Source of the DNA: Pleurostoma richardsiae
Lineage: Eukaryota > Ascomycota > Sordariomycetes > Calosphaeriales > Pleurostomataceae
Direction: 5' to 3'
NCBI GenBank assembly: GCA_030052745.1
Contig: JANBVO010000003.1
Coordinates: forward strand, 1,302,001 to 1,366,000
DNA: 64,000 bases
The translations under genes were made by a program, and so were the position numbers. Under the pieces are notes generated by a model. The model did no database searches. It worked only from the letters and a program-made list of their open reading frames with translations, and was not told where the DNA came from. Positions 55,664-64,000 of the stretch are shown here, in pieces. How positions within the stretch are numbered: the first letter of the stretch is position 1; every line of letters starts with the position of its first letter.

Positions 55664-58600
55664 ATGGATGACAGCATGGAAGTCGAGATCGGCCCTCCTC
55701 CTCAAGAGGAGAGGGCGGACTCCGCCCCTCTCGCCGAAGGAGATGAGCTGAACCAGGAGCACGCGCGCCCGCGCAAGAGGACGCGGAGAGCCTGCGACAA
55801 ATGCAGCAGCTCGAGGACTCGTTGCGACGGAGAATTCCCATGGTGAGTATCATCAGCCATGCATAGCGCACCGGAGTATACAGACACCAGAGCTAACCGA
55901 GTCTCGTAACAGCCGACGCTGCGAAGGTACGTAGACTTTCGAGTGCTTGTCTGCGCAACTGTGCCTGTGGCAACTCAAGATCGTCCATGCTATCATCTGT
56001 TACTGCAACATGTTGTTGTTCTGGTTCTCCTTCATGTTCATCGTTTCATGCAGACATAATGTCTTGAAAGTTCCCGTTCCTGTTGCTGACCAAGCCATCG
56101 CCGTCTCGCCTTGCCAGACTATGGTTACACATGCCGCTACAACCGAGAGATCAAGAAACGCGGCCGCGTGCCTACTGCTCTCGTCAATCACTCTTCTGTC
56201 CAGTCTGATTCAAGCCAGTCCGGCGCACCACAGTCCATCAAAGACCAGCAACCGGGGCCCGTGTCGCCATCGCCACCCCTGAGATCCCCGGATGCCGGCC
56301 TCGGCCATGTGCATTTCGTACAACCTCAGGCCCGCCAGTGCCCAGCGCCGGACGATGAGGTTACCACACAAGCCGCGGTTGTGGCTACTCAATCCGTCTC
56401 TACTACGACAGCTAACCCAGCACCGTATCTTACTTCCCCTGGGTTCACAGGGCCAAACCAACCCCTTCAGCTGGCCGCGATCCTCGACCCTTCTGCAGAA
56501 CAACAGATGTCACGGGCTCCACAAGAGAGCCCATCTCACGTCACTGCTGTACAAGGGCGGATCAACGACGCGGAGGTCGCAGTCGTCTCGGACGACAGCA
56601 TCGGATATCCCTCTCCGGCCAACGGCATCTCGGCCACGCAGCGGCCCGTGAACGGCCACCACCACCACCACGGCTCATTCGGCAATTTCGTACCCCGGCA
56701 GCCTGACCGTGGGTCGTTCAGTACGTCAACTGCCCCTGAGGGCTCCATCCCGGAGGTCCAGCGGGTCAACTCCCTGTATCAGGCACCGTCCTCAGATTGT
56801 CGGTATAGGTGCCTCGACCCCGTGCTGCCCTACATACGGGATATCATCCCGGCGGCCGTCGCCTGTGACCTGCTTGATGTGTACTTCACGGAGCCGGGGA
56901 GCTCTCTCTTCAGATGTGCCTCCCCCTACATCCTGACACGCATCTTCCGCAAGAAATCGCTGCTCAGACCACTGAACCCGCGCCCCATGACACCGGCCCT
57001 CCTCGCCACTATGCTCTGGTGCTCGGCCCAGACTGCTGATATTGTCCTGCTCCATGTGCCTGGTTCGCGGGCGAAGATATGTAACTCGCTGTACGAGCTG
57101 GCCACGTCTCTAATCTCCGACCGAGATCCAGACAAGTGGCGGCGGATACATGGTATGAGCTCTTCCCCCTACATCATGAAGAAATGCCACGCCTTACTCG
57201 AGCTGATCTTTCTTAGGCGGCTTGCGTGTCGAAAGCGACCAGCAGCAGAGCCAATACTCGTACCTGACCACATTGCCTAACATCACAGCACTGAATGAGC
57301 CAGCGGGGGTCATCGACGACGTCTTGACCTTTATCCTGCTATCCATCGCCGTCTCCGGGGGAGACTTCAAGTCTGACTGCTTCAAGTGGTGGAGCAAGGC
57401 GGTCAGGCTGGCGCTGGCGTTGCAGCTACACAGGGAAGACGAGCACTGCCCTGCGAGAATGTCGCCCTGCGTGAACCCCTTATGCTCCTGCCGCAGGGAG
57501 CAGGAGAGCTTGACACTCGCCAGTGCAGAGCTCAGGGAAGAGAGGCGGAGGGTGTTTTGGCTGCTGTACTGCTTGGACCGGCACCTGGCTCTCTCCTTCA
57601 ACACGGTCCTCTGTATACCAGATTCATACTGCGAGATATACGGTAAGTGCCCTCCGACCCTCCCCACAGACAAGGACCATGTGCTCAAAAACCCTTCAGC
57701 ACCGTTACCAGAGACAGTCTGGGAGAATTTGGATTCTACGCCTCCAAAGGATGTACCGCCGAGGGTGCTAGGTCCGCCCACGACGGTAACAGGTACCGGA
57801 TTCTTCGAATACTTTCTGCCCCTGATGGCCATACTGGGCGACATCATCGAGGTTCATCACAGGCGGCAACATCCTCGCCTTGGTGGCCTCGACGACAGTC
57901 GCGCGGTCGCAGTGATAAGCGACCTGCTAGCAAACTGCGAGCGCAGCATAGAAAAGCTAGGCAGAGAGTCCGACACCGGCGACTTCGTCTCGGCGACCGC
58001 CTCCGGGCCGAGCATCAAGGACCTCCTCACCGGCCTCCCGCTGCAGGCCACACCGCCAGGCACCGCGGCGCCGGGCCTCACCCGGCACAGGGACCGGTCG
58101 CGGCTGCAGCTCGTGGCGGCGTACAGCACGCACATCCTGCACGTGCTCCACGTGCTGCTGCACGGCAAGTGGGACGCCATCTCGATGCTCGACGACGACG
58201 ACGACTGGATCACCTCGGCGCGGTTCAACGACTGCGCGACGCACGCCATCGCCGCGTCCCAGGCGGTGTCCAGCATCCTCAAGTCCGACCCGGAGCTGAC
58301 CTTCATGCCCTACCTGTTCGGCATCTACCTGCTGCACGGCAGCTTCATCCTCCTGCTCTTCGCCGACCGCATGCCCCAGCTGGGGCCCAACCAGTCGGTC
58401 GAGCAGGCCTGCGAGACCATCATCCGTGCCCACGAGGTCTGCGTAGTGACGCTCAGCACAGAGTTTCAGGTCCGTTCTCGAGCTTTCCGTTCTCATTATC
58501 CTTCTTTTCCACCTATGTGGGGGTGTGGATTTTACTTACACTGCCGTGTCAGAAAAACTTCCGCAAGGTCTTGCGGTCGACGCTGTATAGCGTCCGCGGC

Positions 58601-58693
58601 TCCAGCCCGACGGAGTGGGAGGAGCACCGAGCTCGTCGGAGGGCGCTGTCGCTGTACCGCTGGACGAAGGGTGCTAAGGGGCTCGGGCTGTGA
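55664..58693 (+). CDS. Zn(II)2Cys6 transcription factor, XlnR-like
   Basis: A nuclear regulator of 854 aa. I rebuilt six exons: 55664-55842, 55913-55926 (14 nt), 56118-57152, 57217-57642, 57700-58469 and 58553-58693. The zinc cluster spans residues 44-70 (CDKCSSSRTRCDGEFPCRRCEDYGYTC) in CX2CX6CX5CX2CX6C spacing, followed by RYNREIKKRG, a linker typical of the XlnR/AraR group. A central Fungal_trans domain includes VFWLLYCLDRHLALSFNTVL. The tail EFQKNFRKVLRSTL resembles the XlnR C-terminus. The 57-nt segment 57643-57699 (GTAAGT to CAG) is in frame and free of stops. I treat it as an intron because removal gives CEIYAPLPETVW. The last intron has a weak GTCCGT donor. Family members control plant cell-wall sugar use, but the target genes here are unknown. 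Confidence 0.85.
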
Positions 58694-58953
58694 TAAGTTT
58701 CTGTCATGGACCTAGTGATAACCTCCCCTCACGACATCTCTGCATATAAAGGAGACCAGTAGTGGACATAACGGCATCTACTTAACACACGACATGAAAT
58801 TGAAATAGCGGTAAGGAGCTCTCCGTCTCTGTATTCCGCCTGATAGTGCTAACTGCCCGATAGCTACGCAAGCCTAGTCAGCGAAGGCAACACCCAATCC
58901 CTCAGCTGCCCACCAAGTCCCGCACACGCGCGCGCGGGTATGGCATGGACGCC

Positions 58954-59316
58954 TCACATGGCCTTGCAGCCGACGAACTTCTCGATGATATTCCACTTCT
59001 TGTCCTTGAAGCCCTTGATAATGACCTTGGTGCAGTCGTCGTGGAAGCTGATCTCCCCGAAGCCCTTGAGCCAGCCCTTCTGCGCCACCAGGTCCCGAGT
59101 CATCGTGCAGCACTGGACGGGCGAGTTGCTGAGCGTCACTGTGTTGGTCGCCTTGTCGCACCAGGGGCTGAAGTTGCCCGGCAGGTGGTTCCGGAAGCAC
59201 TGGTGGATCATCTTGAGGTCGTCCCTGGAGAGGTCGGCGGGGGCGGCCTCGGATGGGACGGCCAGTGCCGCGGCGGCGAGGGTGAGGAGGTAGGCGAGGA
59301 TGGCTGTGGGCTTCAT
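58954..59316 (-). CDS. Small cysteine-rich secreted protein
   Basis: A 120-aa product from one exon with a clear signal peptide (MKPTAILAYLLTLAAAALA, cleavage probably before VPSEA). The mature part of about 100 aa has six cysteines in the order C, C, CC, C, C (contexts HQCFRN, PWCDK, VQCCTM, DDCTK, VGCKAM), enough for three disulfides. I do not recognise the family. Size, secretion signal and cysteine content are those of many fungal effector candidates and secreted small proteins, but no infection or toxicity role can be claimed. A TATA-like element lies about 106 nt upstream. The downstream neighbour on the plus strand is the XlnR-like regulator, converging on this gene. Confidence 0.8.
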   Translation of the reverse strand: MKPTAILAYLLTLAAAALAVPSEAAPADLSRDDLKMIHQCFRNHLPGNFSPWCDKATNTVTLSNSPVQCCTMTRDLVAQKGWLKGFGEISFHDDCTKVIIKGFKDKKWNIIEKFVGCKAM

Positions 59317-60026
59317 GATGATGATGGTGGTGGTGGGATGTTGTTTGGAGTAGGGGTGTGTGTGTGTGGGTGGGTGGGTTCGGGAGAGAGCAGCTGCGTC
59401 TGGGCTTCTCTCAACGACCTACTTATATAGGTTTGCCAGGCAGGGGGGCCGCAGAGCCAACCCATGGGGGCGCCCAACCGTGTCGACTTGCTGTTAGTGC
59501 GGCAGACCCACGGAGCAGGAGATTCTACGCATCGACCTTGGCCGGCTCTCACTTTTTCAAAGCTCATGGGCAGCATATGCGCATTCCGATTGGGAGGTTC
59601 TAGAGTTCTTGTGGCCCGGAGCCGGCTGGCGAGCGAACTCTCTCCACACTCGGTGAGAAAAGTCAGCGCGGTTTAAGATTCAACACACGCACATTTGATT
59701 CCCTGCGGGCTTGCTTCGTTGTGGAGGATGTCATATGCTGGCGAACCTAGGTTGCCCATCGACACCGCGCGACACCCTCAGGGACACTGGCTCTGAGAGA
59801 CCCGGATCGTGGGCGGTGAGCGGGCTCTCCGTGGCATCACGGGCGTTGTCACTCCAGCCCGAAGAACTCTCCGAGGGCATTGAAATAGCAGCTTTGCAGG
59901 AGGCTAGACTTCACGTATCAGTCTTAAGACCAAATATCTCGGCAGGTGATACTTCAAGCAGCGAGCTTCTGTACTCTCAGCCTCTGAGCTTTCAAATCTT
60001 TGTACAATCACGTCTAACCACATCGA
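59317..60026. other. Upstream region of the secreted protein and Rrp9 3' flank
   Basis: This 710-bp gap includes a GT/GGGT-rich stretch at about 59346-59380, in the leader of the secreted-protein gene, and a TATA-like element at 59422-59429. No gene is supported. Confidence 0.5.
59422..59429 (-). promoter_or_regulatory. TATA-box for secreted-protein gene
   Basis: On the minus strand this reads TATATAAG, 106 nt upstream of the ATG at 59316. Spacing and sequence suit a fungal core promoter of a regulated, strongly expressed gene. Confidence 0.5.
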
Positions 60027-62154
60027 TCATGATGCGTCTCCGTCTTCCCCAGACGAGCCATGTACACCATTCGCCGCCGCACCCTTGGACGCCCTCGGCA
60101 CCTCGAAGACCACCGCTCCGTTCCGTGCCTTTGGGGCGCCCATCTTCCACCGGCCTAGGCGGTGCTCCTTGCCTACGGCGCATACGATACACAGGCCGTC
60201 CTTGCCCTTCTCGCCGCGCTCGAAGACGGCGATGTCGTTGATGACGCCCTTGATGGGCTTCTGCCCTGTTGCGTCACCCTCGTCTGCTTCTTCCTCCTCC
60301 TCCGCCTTTCCGCCGTTGATCCCATTAGTTAGAAGCGCTGAGGATGATGACGACTCCTCTGCGCCTGTAGTGGGCTTGCCCAGAACGCCGACCGGCTCGA
60401 TGCGCTTCCTATCGGTGCTTAGCCGCCACACTCGCACGCAGCCATCCCAGCTGCCGCTGAGTATAAGGTCTGTGTATGGTCTTTCAAGGTGAAAAGGTCA
60501 GCTACACAGTATTGATAGACAAATAGGTGACGCGATTCGCGTATGGAGTGGTCACTTACAGAGTTCTCAACGCCGTGATCCACCGTGGCTGCGGCGGCGG
60601 CACTATTGCGGGATCAGGCTCGATCTCTGCGGACGCGGCGGTCGGATCTAGGGGAGGATCGAAGCCGTGAGCGTCCTGAAGCATGAAGACGGGCTTTTTC
60701 CTGTCCACGCTCCTGTTAAGGTGTTAGCAGCGGGCCACACACAACAGTGATCTTGGATCACCGCGAATGCGATCTTTGACGGTCAGGGGTTCACTATAAC
60801 CCACGATGACAGATGTTGAAAAAAGTTTGTAGAGCAGGAGTGCAAGCATACCATAGTGATATCATCCCCGAGTCCCCTCCAGTAACGAACAACTGGTCGT
60901 CAATCATTGCGATCCTGTCGATGCTCCCTTCCTGGGCGAGGGATTTGCGGTCCACTTTTGAGGTCCTCGTCTTCTTATCGCTCGAACCTCCGCGAAATAT
61001 CAACTGCGACTCCTCGACCACTTTCCACAAACGGGCTGTCCTGTCGCGGCTTCCCACGCTGACACATCTCTCCTGTGCAAGGGCATCGATCTGTGAGATA
61101 TTTGGTTAGCCAAATGCTGGGGGAATTCACAGCTTGTGACTCGAGGAATGCCTACATCGACGATAGAGTCCTGGTGCCCGAACAACGTCTCCACATACGC
61201 CCGCTCATCCATAGACCACACCTTGACCGTCCGGTCCTTGGACGCCGAGTAGAGCTGGTTCGTCCCCTTCCGCCACGCCAGGCCTGTGACAGCGTCCCGG
61301 TGCTGGAAGAACGTCCGTATCGGCGTCAACGTCTCCGCATCCCACAGCACGAGCCGCGCGTCCTCGCCGCCCGTCGCCACGTACTTGCCGTCCGGGCTCG
61401 CCGCCACCGCCAGGATCGCCCCCGTGTGCCCCTGGAACGACCGGTCCCTTGCCCTCTTCCCGTTCCCCCTCCTGAACGACACCCGCTCGGGCCGCCGCTT
61501 CGGCGGCGCGTCCGGCTTCCTGGGCTTCCTCCTCGTCGTCTGCCGCCACTGGTTCTGGGGGAGGTCCTGCAGCCGGAACTTGGACAGGTACGAGTCCTTG
61601 GACGCCGTGTAGGCGAACGGCCAGCTGGCCGCGACGGAGGTCACCGTGTCCGAGTTCCACTTCCAGAAGCACCCCGCGGCCCTGCCGGTGGCCAGCTCGC
61701 CCGCGACCTGCCGGAACGCCTTGCCCTTGAGCTCCGCGGCGTCCTCCTGCAGCCGCTCGGCGATCAGGTCCCTGTCGACGTCCTCGGCGTCGAAGGCGTA
61801 CGGGTCAACCTCCACGTCCTGCCGCACATTGTCCAGGTACCGCTCCGCCAGGCGCAGCCGCCGCTCGGCGGCCGTCTCCTCCTCGTTCCCCAAGAGGTCG
61901 GAGTCGTCCTCGTCGGACCCGCTGTGGTCGGGGACGTCGTCTGCATCGTCGCGGGAGTCGTCGGTATCGCTGCCGGATATGGACTCGTCTCGCTCGGCCG
62001 GCTTCTTCTTGGCCGCGGGCGCAGGCTTCGAGGGAGCTTTGCCCGCCTTGCCCGAGGTCCTGGAGCCCGTGATGCGCCGCTTTTTGGACTTTTCGGGGCC
62101 TGCCGGTGCAGAGCGCTTCCGGCCAGCTCCGGGCGCTGTGAAGAAGGACGACAT
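60027..62154 (-). CDS. RRP9: U3 snoRNP WD40 protein Rrp9 (U3-55K)
   Basis: Rrp9 binds the U3 snoRNA box B/C motif and is needed for 18S rRNA processing in the nucleolus. The product is 614 aa from exons 62154-61156, 61090-60852, 60712-60560 and 60480-60027. The introns are 65, 139 and 79 nt, all GT-AG. The N-terminus is basic and acidic (KKRRITGSR; SDEDDSDLLG). AERRLRLAERYLDNV marks the family entry. WD repeats follow: SFQGHTGAILAVAASPDGKYVATGGED, FQHRDAVTGLAWRKG, YSASKDRTVKVWSMDE and FGHQDSIVD, then VGSRDRTARLW, VTGGDSGMISLW and LILSGSWDGCVRVWRL. Splicing completes the blades. An acidic insertion (KAEEEEEADEGDATG) sits in the last blade. The order matches yeast Rrp9 and human U3-55K. Confidence 0.94.
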
Positions 62155-63170
62155 GGCGGCAATGGCTCTCTGTTATCCAGAGTCGAGTGCGCTGTCCGCC
62201 TTCTCAAAGTGCTGGAGCAGGGACGAACTTTTTTTTTATGGCCCTGCAGCATCCCACTCCAAAAAAAAAGTTCGAGCAACAGAACGCAGAGTGACGTCCG
62301 AGGCGCTCATTGGCTGTGCGTCGGTCTGGGAGCCACTATTTATCCGGCGGCCTTAGTGAGGCGGGTCCGGCACACCGCACACTCAAGTACCCAGGTACCT
62401 AAGTAACACGCCCGAGGTCTTGGGGACAGCCGACGATGCCATCTAGGATCTCGAATGAGCATCGCGCGAGCAGTCTATGACTGATGCTTTGGAAGATGGT
62501 GACGCTTGGGGGATACATGTGGTCAACGGCGTAAATTCGGTCTAAGTAAGAGACATTTGCGGATGCATCAATCACATCGAGCATTGTCAAGGAGCAGCCA
62601 GTCACTGTCAAATAATTGTTGATATACTCAAACAGACCATATGTGCCTATCCAGGGACTATTCCTGTCCCAGTCGCAGAGATGGAGAGCATCTACTGTGC
62701 CCTAGGCATCTCCAGTGGGCATGCGGTATGGGGTACTATTTTGTACAGGTCATGCTCCATATCCGATCATCGGGATGGATGGCAGACCTATGTTCCCCCT
62801 GTGTTCCGGAGACCTTCTTCGACGCCCTCGTTACCATGAACCGTTGGAATACTACAAGCTTTTCGTCAAGCTGGGTATCGTCGTAGTCATACATTGCCAC
62901 CTCTCTTGCCTTCACCTGCTACACTTGAGTGCGAGCAGGCTCCGGGTTCGTGCGGCGGAAAGTGGTGCGCGTCAGTGCGCAGGAAAGCGAGACCAAGAAG
63001 TCTGCTTGAGGGATGAGAAACCAGAACTCCTTCGCAGATAAAGCAACAAGAAGCAAATGGCACCTCCGGAAGCGAGTCCGGAGCAACCGTAACTTTACTG
63101 TTGATGAGTGCCGCCGGCATCGCACCAGGTGATACGGGGGGCATGCATGCCTTAGATGTGTGTAGATCGG
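62155..63170. other. Upstream region of rrp9
   Basis: About 1.0 kb between the rrp9 start and the 3' end of the next minus-strand gene. It carries a 14-bp perfect inverted repeat at 62224-62274 and a GGTACC at 62394. Small open frames (for example minus 62399-62611 and plus 62641-63041) show no recognisable domain. Confidence 0.5.
62224..62274. repeat. 14-bp perfect inverted repeat with T9/A9 arms
   Basis: The left arm (62224-62237) reads CGAAC followed by nine T. The right arm (62261-62274) reads nine A followed by GTTCG. The spacer is 23 nt. The element lies 70-120 nt upstream of the rrp9 ATG, in its promoter or leader. Transcribed, it could fold into a 14-bp hairpin. Confidence 0.85.
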
Positions 63171-64000
63171 TCAGACGGAGACACCCTCCAGATGGAGGAC
63201 CTTGGAAGGATCGCCGAGGAATCGCCGCCGGAACTCGATGATCCCCTGCGCGATAGTCGGGAAGTCCTTGATCTTCTGGGCACGGAAGGTGGTGAGCAAT
63301 TCCCGAAGACCGGCAACGAAGCGCGTCTTCTGTTCGCCGGTATACTCGTCCGAACGACCAAGTTCTAGGAGAATTTGGTCATCTAGAAGCAGAATATATC
63401 AAAAAGTCAGCGTCGAAAAGGGGGTCGGGAGGGCTCGCTGCGGTTAGTAAGCTTTTGCGACGGGAGATAACTCACCCGGCGCAGTCATTTCCTGGAAGTG
63501 CTGATATTCGCATGACTTCCCGTTGGGGCATTGCTTGCCGTCAAGCTCATAAGGACATACCTCCTTCTTGGGCTGGATCCTGTTACTGTATGTCAATGAC
63601 TTCAAGCCTCCCGGTACGGTTTCACTGAACTTCGGGTGAAACCGATACGCATGAAAGTAGCGAAGAGGGCTTTCGTAAGGCGTTAGGGACGTCTTGCGAG
63701 CGGGAGCCTCTGAATCAACATCCTGTGGGGGAATTAGATGAGAGAGACATTCCTCTGGAGATATGACAGCTACTTCTCTCGGAGGTTCCGCTGTTTCGGC
63801 GTGATCCTCGAATGCAGCATCGTTGGTAGGAACGTCGACATTAGATATGTGCGTCGGGAGAGCTGAAGCTGATACTTCCGAGCTTCCCTGCGGTTCCGCG
63901 ACGCCTTCAATCCCACGGGCAACTTCAGCTTCAGCTGAGGCGGGACTGGATGAGGAAGTATCCGGAGACGGCTGCGCTGCTGAGTCTTCCTGTTCGCCTG
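63171..64000 (-). CDS. Red1-like zinc-finger protein, C-terminal part (partial)
   Basis: The gene runs off the right edge; only the C-terminal part is here. The penultimate exon is 64000 (or beyond) to 63476 and the last exon is 63382-63171. The 93-nt intron is GT-AG. The visible protein has a disordered Ser/Ala/Glu-rich stretch, then SPLRYFHAYRFHPKF and a CCCH-like finger (CPYELDGKQCPNGKSCEYQH). After the splice come DDQILLELG and KDFPTIAQGIIEFRRRFLGD. This matches, from memory, the fungal zf-C3H1 family (PF10650) that includes fission yeast Red1, a scaffold of the MTREC complex for nuclear exosome RNA decay. The 5' part and the length are unknown. Confidence 0.7.

Noticed and set aside
62641-63041. 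Overlapping plus-strand frames upstream of rrp9
   Set aside because: No recognisable motif in any frame and no plausible splice joining.

Overview
The window is nuclear DNA of a filamentous ascomycete, most likely Sordariomycetes. The genus cannot be fixed from the sequence alone. Supporting points are short introns (mostly 50-100 nt) with GT-AG ends and CTRAC-like branch sites, GC-rich exons, two Zn(II)2Cys6 regulators, fungal-specific families (Kog1, TeaA/Kelch, Rho3, Hst2) and a dispersed intergenic GGTACC/CCTAGG motif. I rebuilt 20 protein-coding genes (one running off the right edge) by joining exons. All but three have introns. No tRNA, rRNA, transposase or CRISPR was recognised.

Layout. 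1-5 kb: a Zn2Cys6 regulator (minus) diverges from a short-chain dehydrogenase (plus), followed by a short relic resembling the N-terminus of an ING protein. 5-14.7 kb: EMC1 (ER insertase), an LRR protein, a Dal5/allantoate-type MFS transporter and a phosducin-like protein. 15-20.5 kb: ribosomal protein eS27, a ribonucleotide-reductase inhibitor (Spd1/Dif1-like) and Gemin2. 21-36 kb: the TORC1 subunit Kog1/Raptor, the Kelch cell-end marker TeaA (divergent from kog1 across 2.5 kb) and Rho3. 37-40.6 kb: splicing factor Cwc25 diverging from COP9 signalosome subunit 2. 40.6-48.4 kb: a 7.7-kb stretch with no supportable gene. 48.4-55 kb: otubain, lipoyl(octanoyl) transferase and the sirtuin Hst2. 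55.6-64 kb: an XlnR-like Zn2Cys6 factor, a small cysteine-rich secreted protein, the U3 snoRNP protein Rrp9, and the C-terminal part of a Red1-like zinc-finger protein.

Function. Most genes are conserved housekeeping genes for RNA processing (Gemin2, Cwc25, Rrp9, Red1-like), translation, proteostasis (EMC1, otubain, CSN2, phosducin-like) and growth or polarity control (Kog1, TeaA, Rho3). The accessory parts are the regulator/dehydrogenase pair, the transporter, the XlnR-like factor and the secreted protein. I found no biosynthetic or defence cluster. The most unusual signals are a PIP-box-like motif in the RNR inhibitor, a 14-nt microexon inside a zinc cluster, a GC-AG intron in otubain, an overlapping uORF on hst2, a 14-bp perfect inverted repeat upstream of rrp9, the gene-free 7.7 kb, and the secreted six-cysteine protein.
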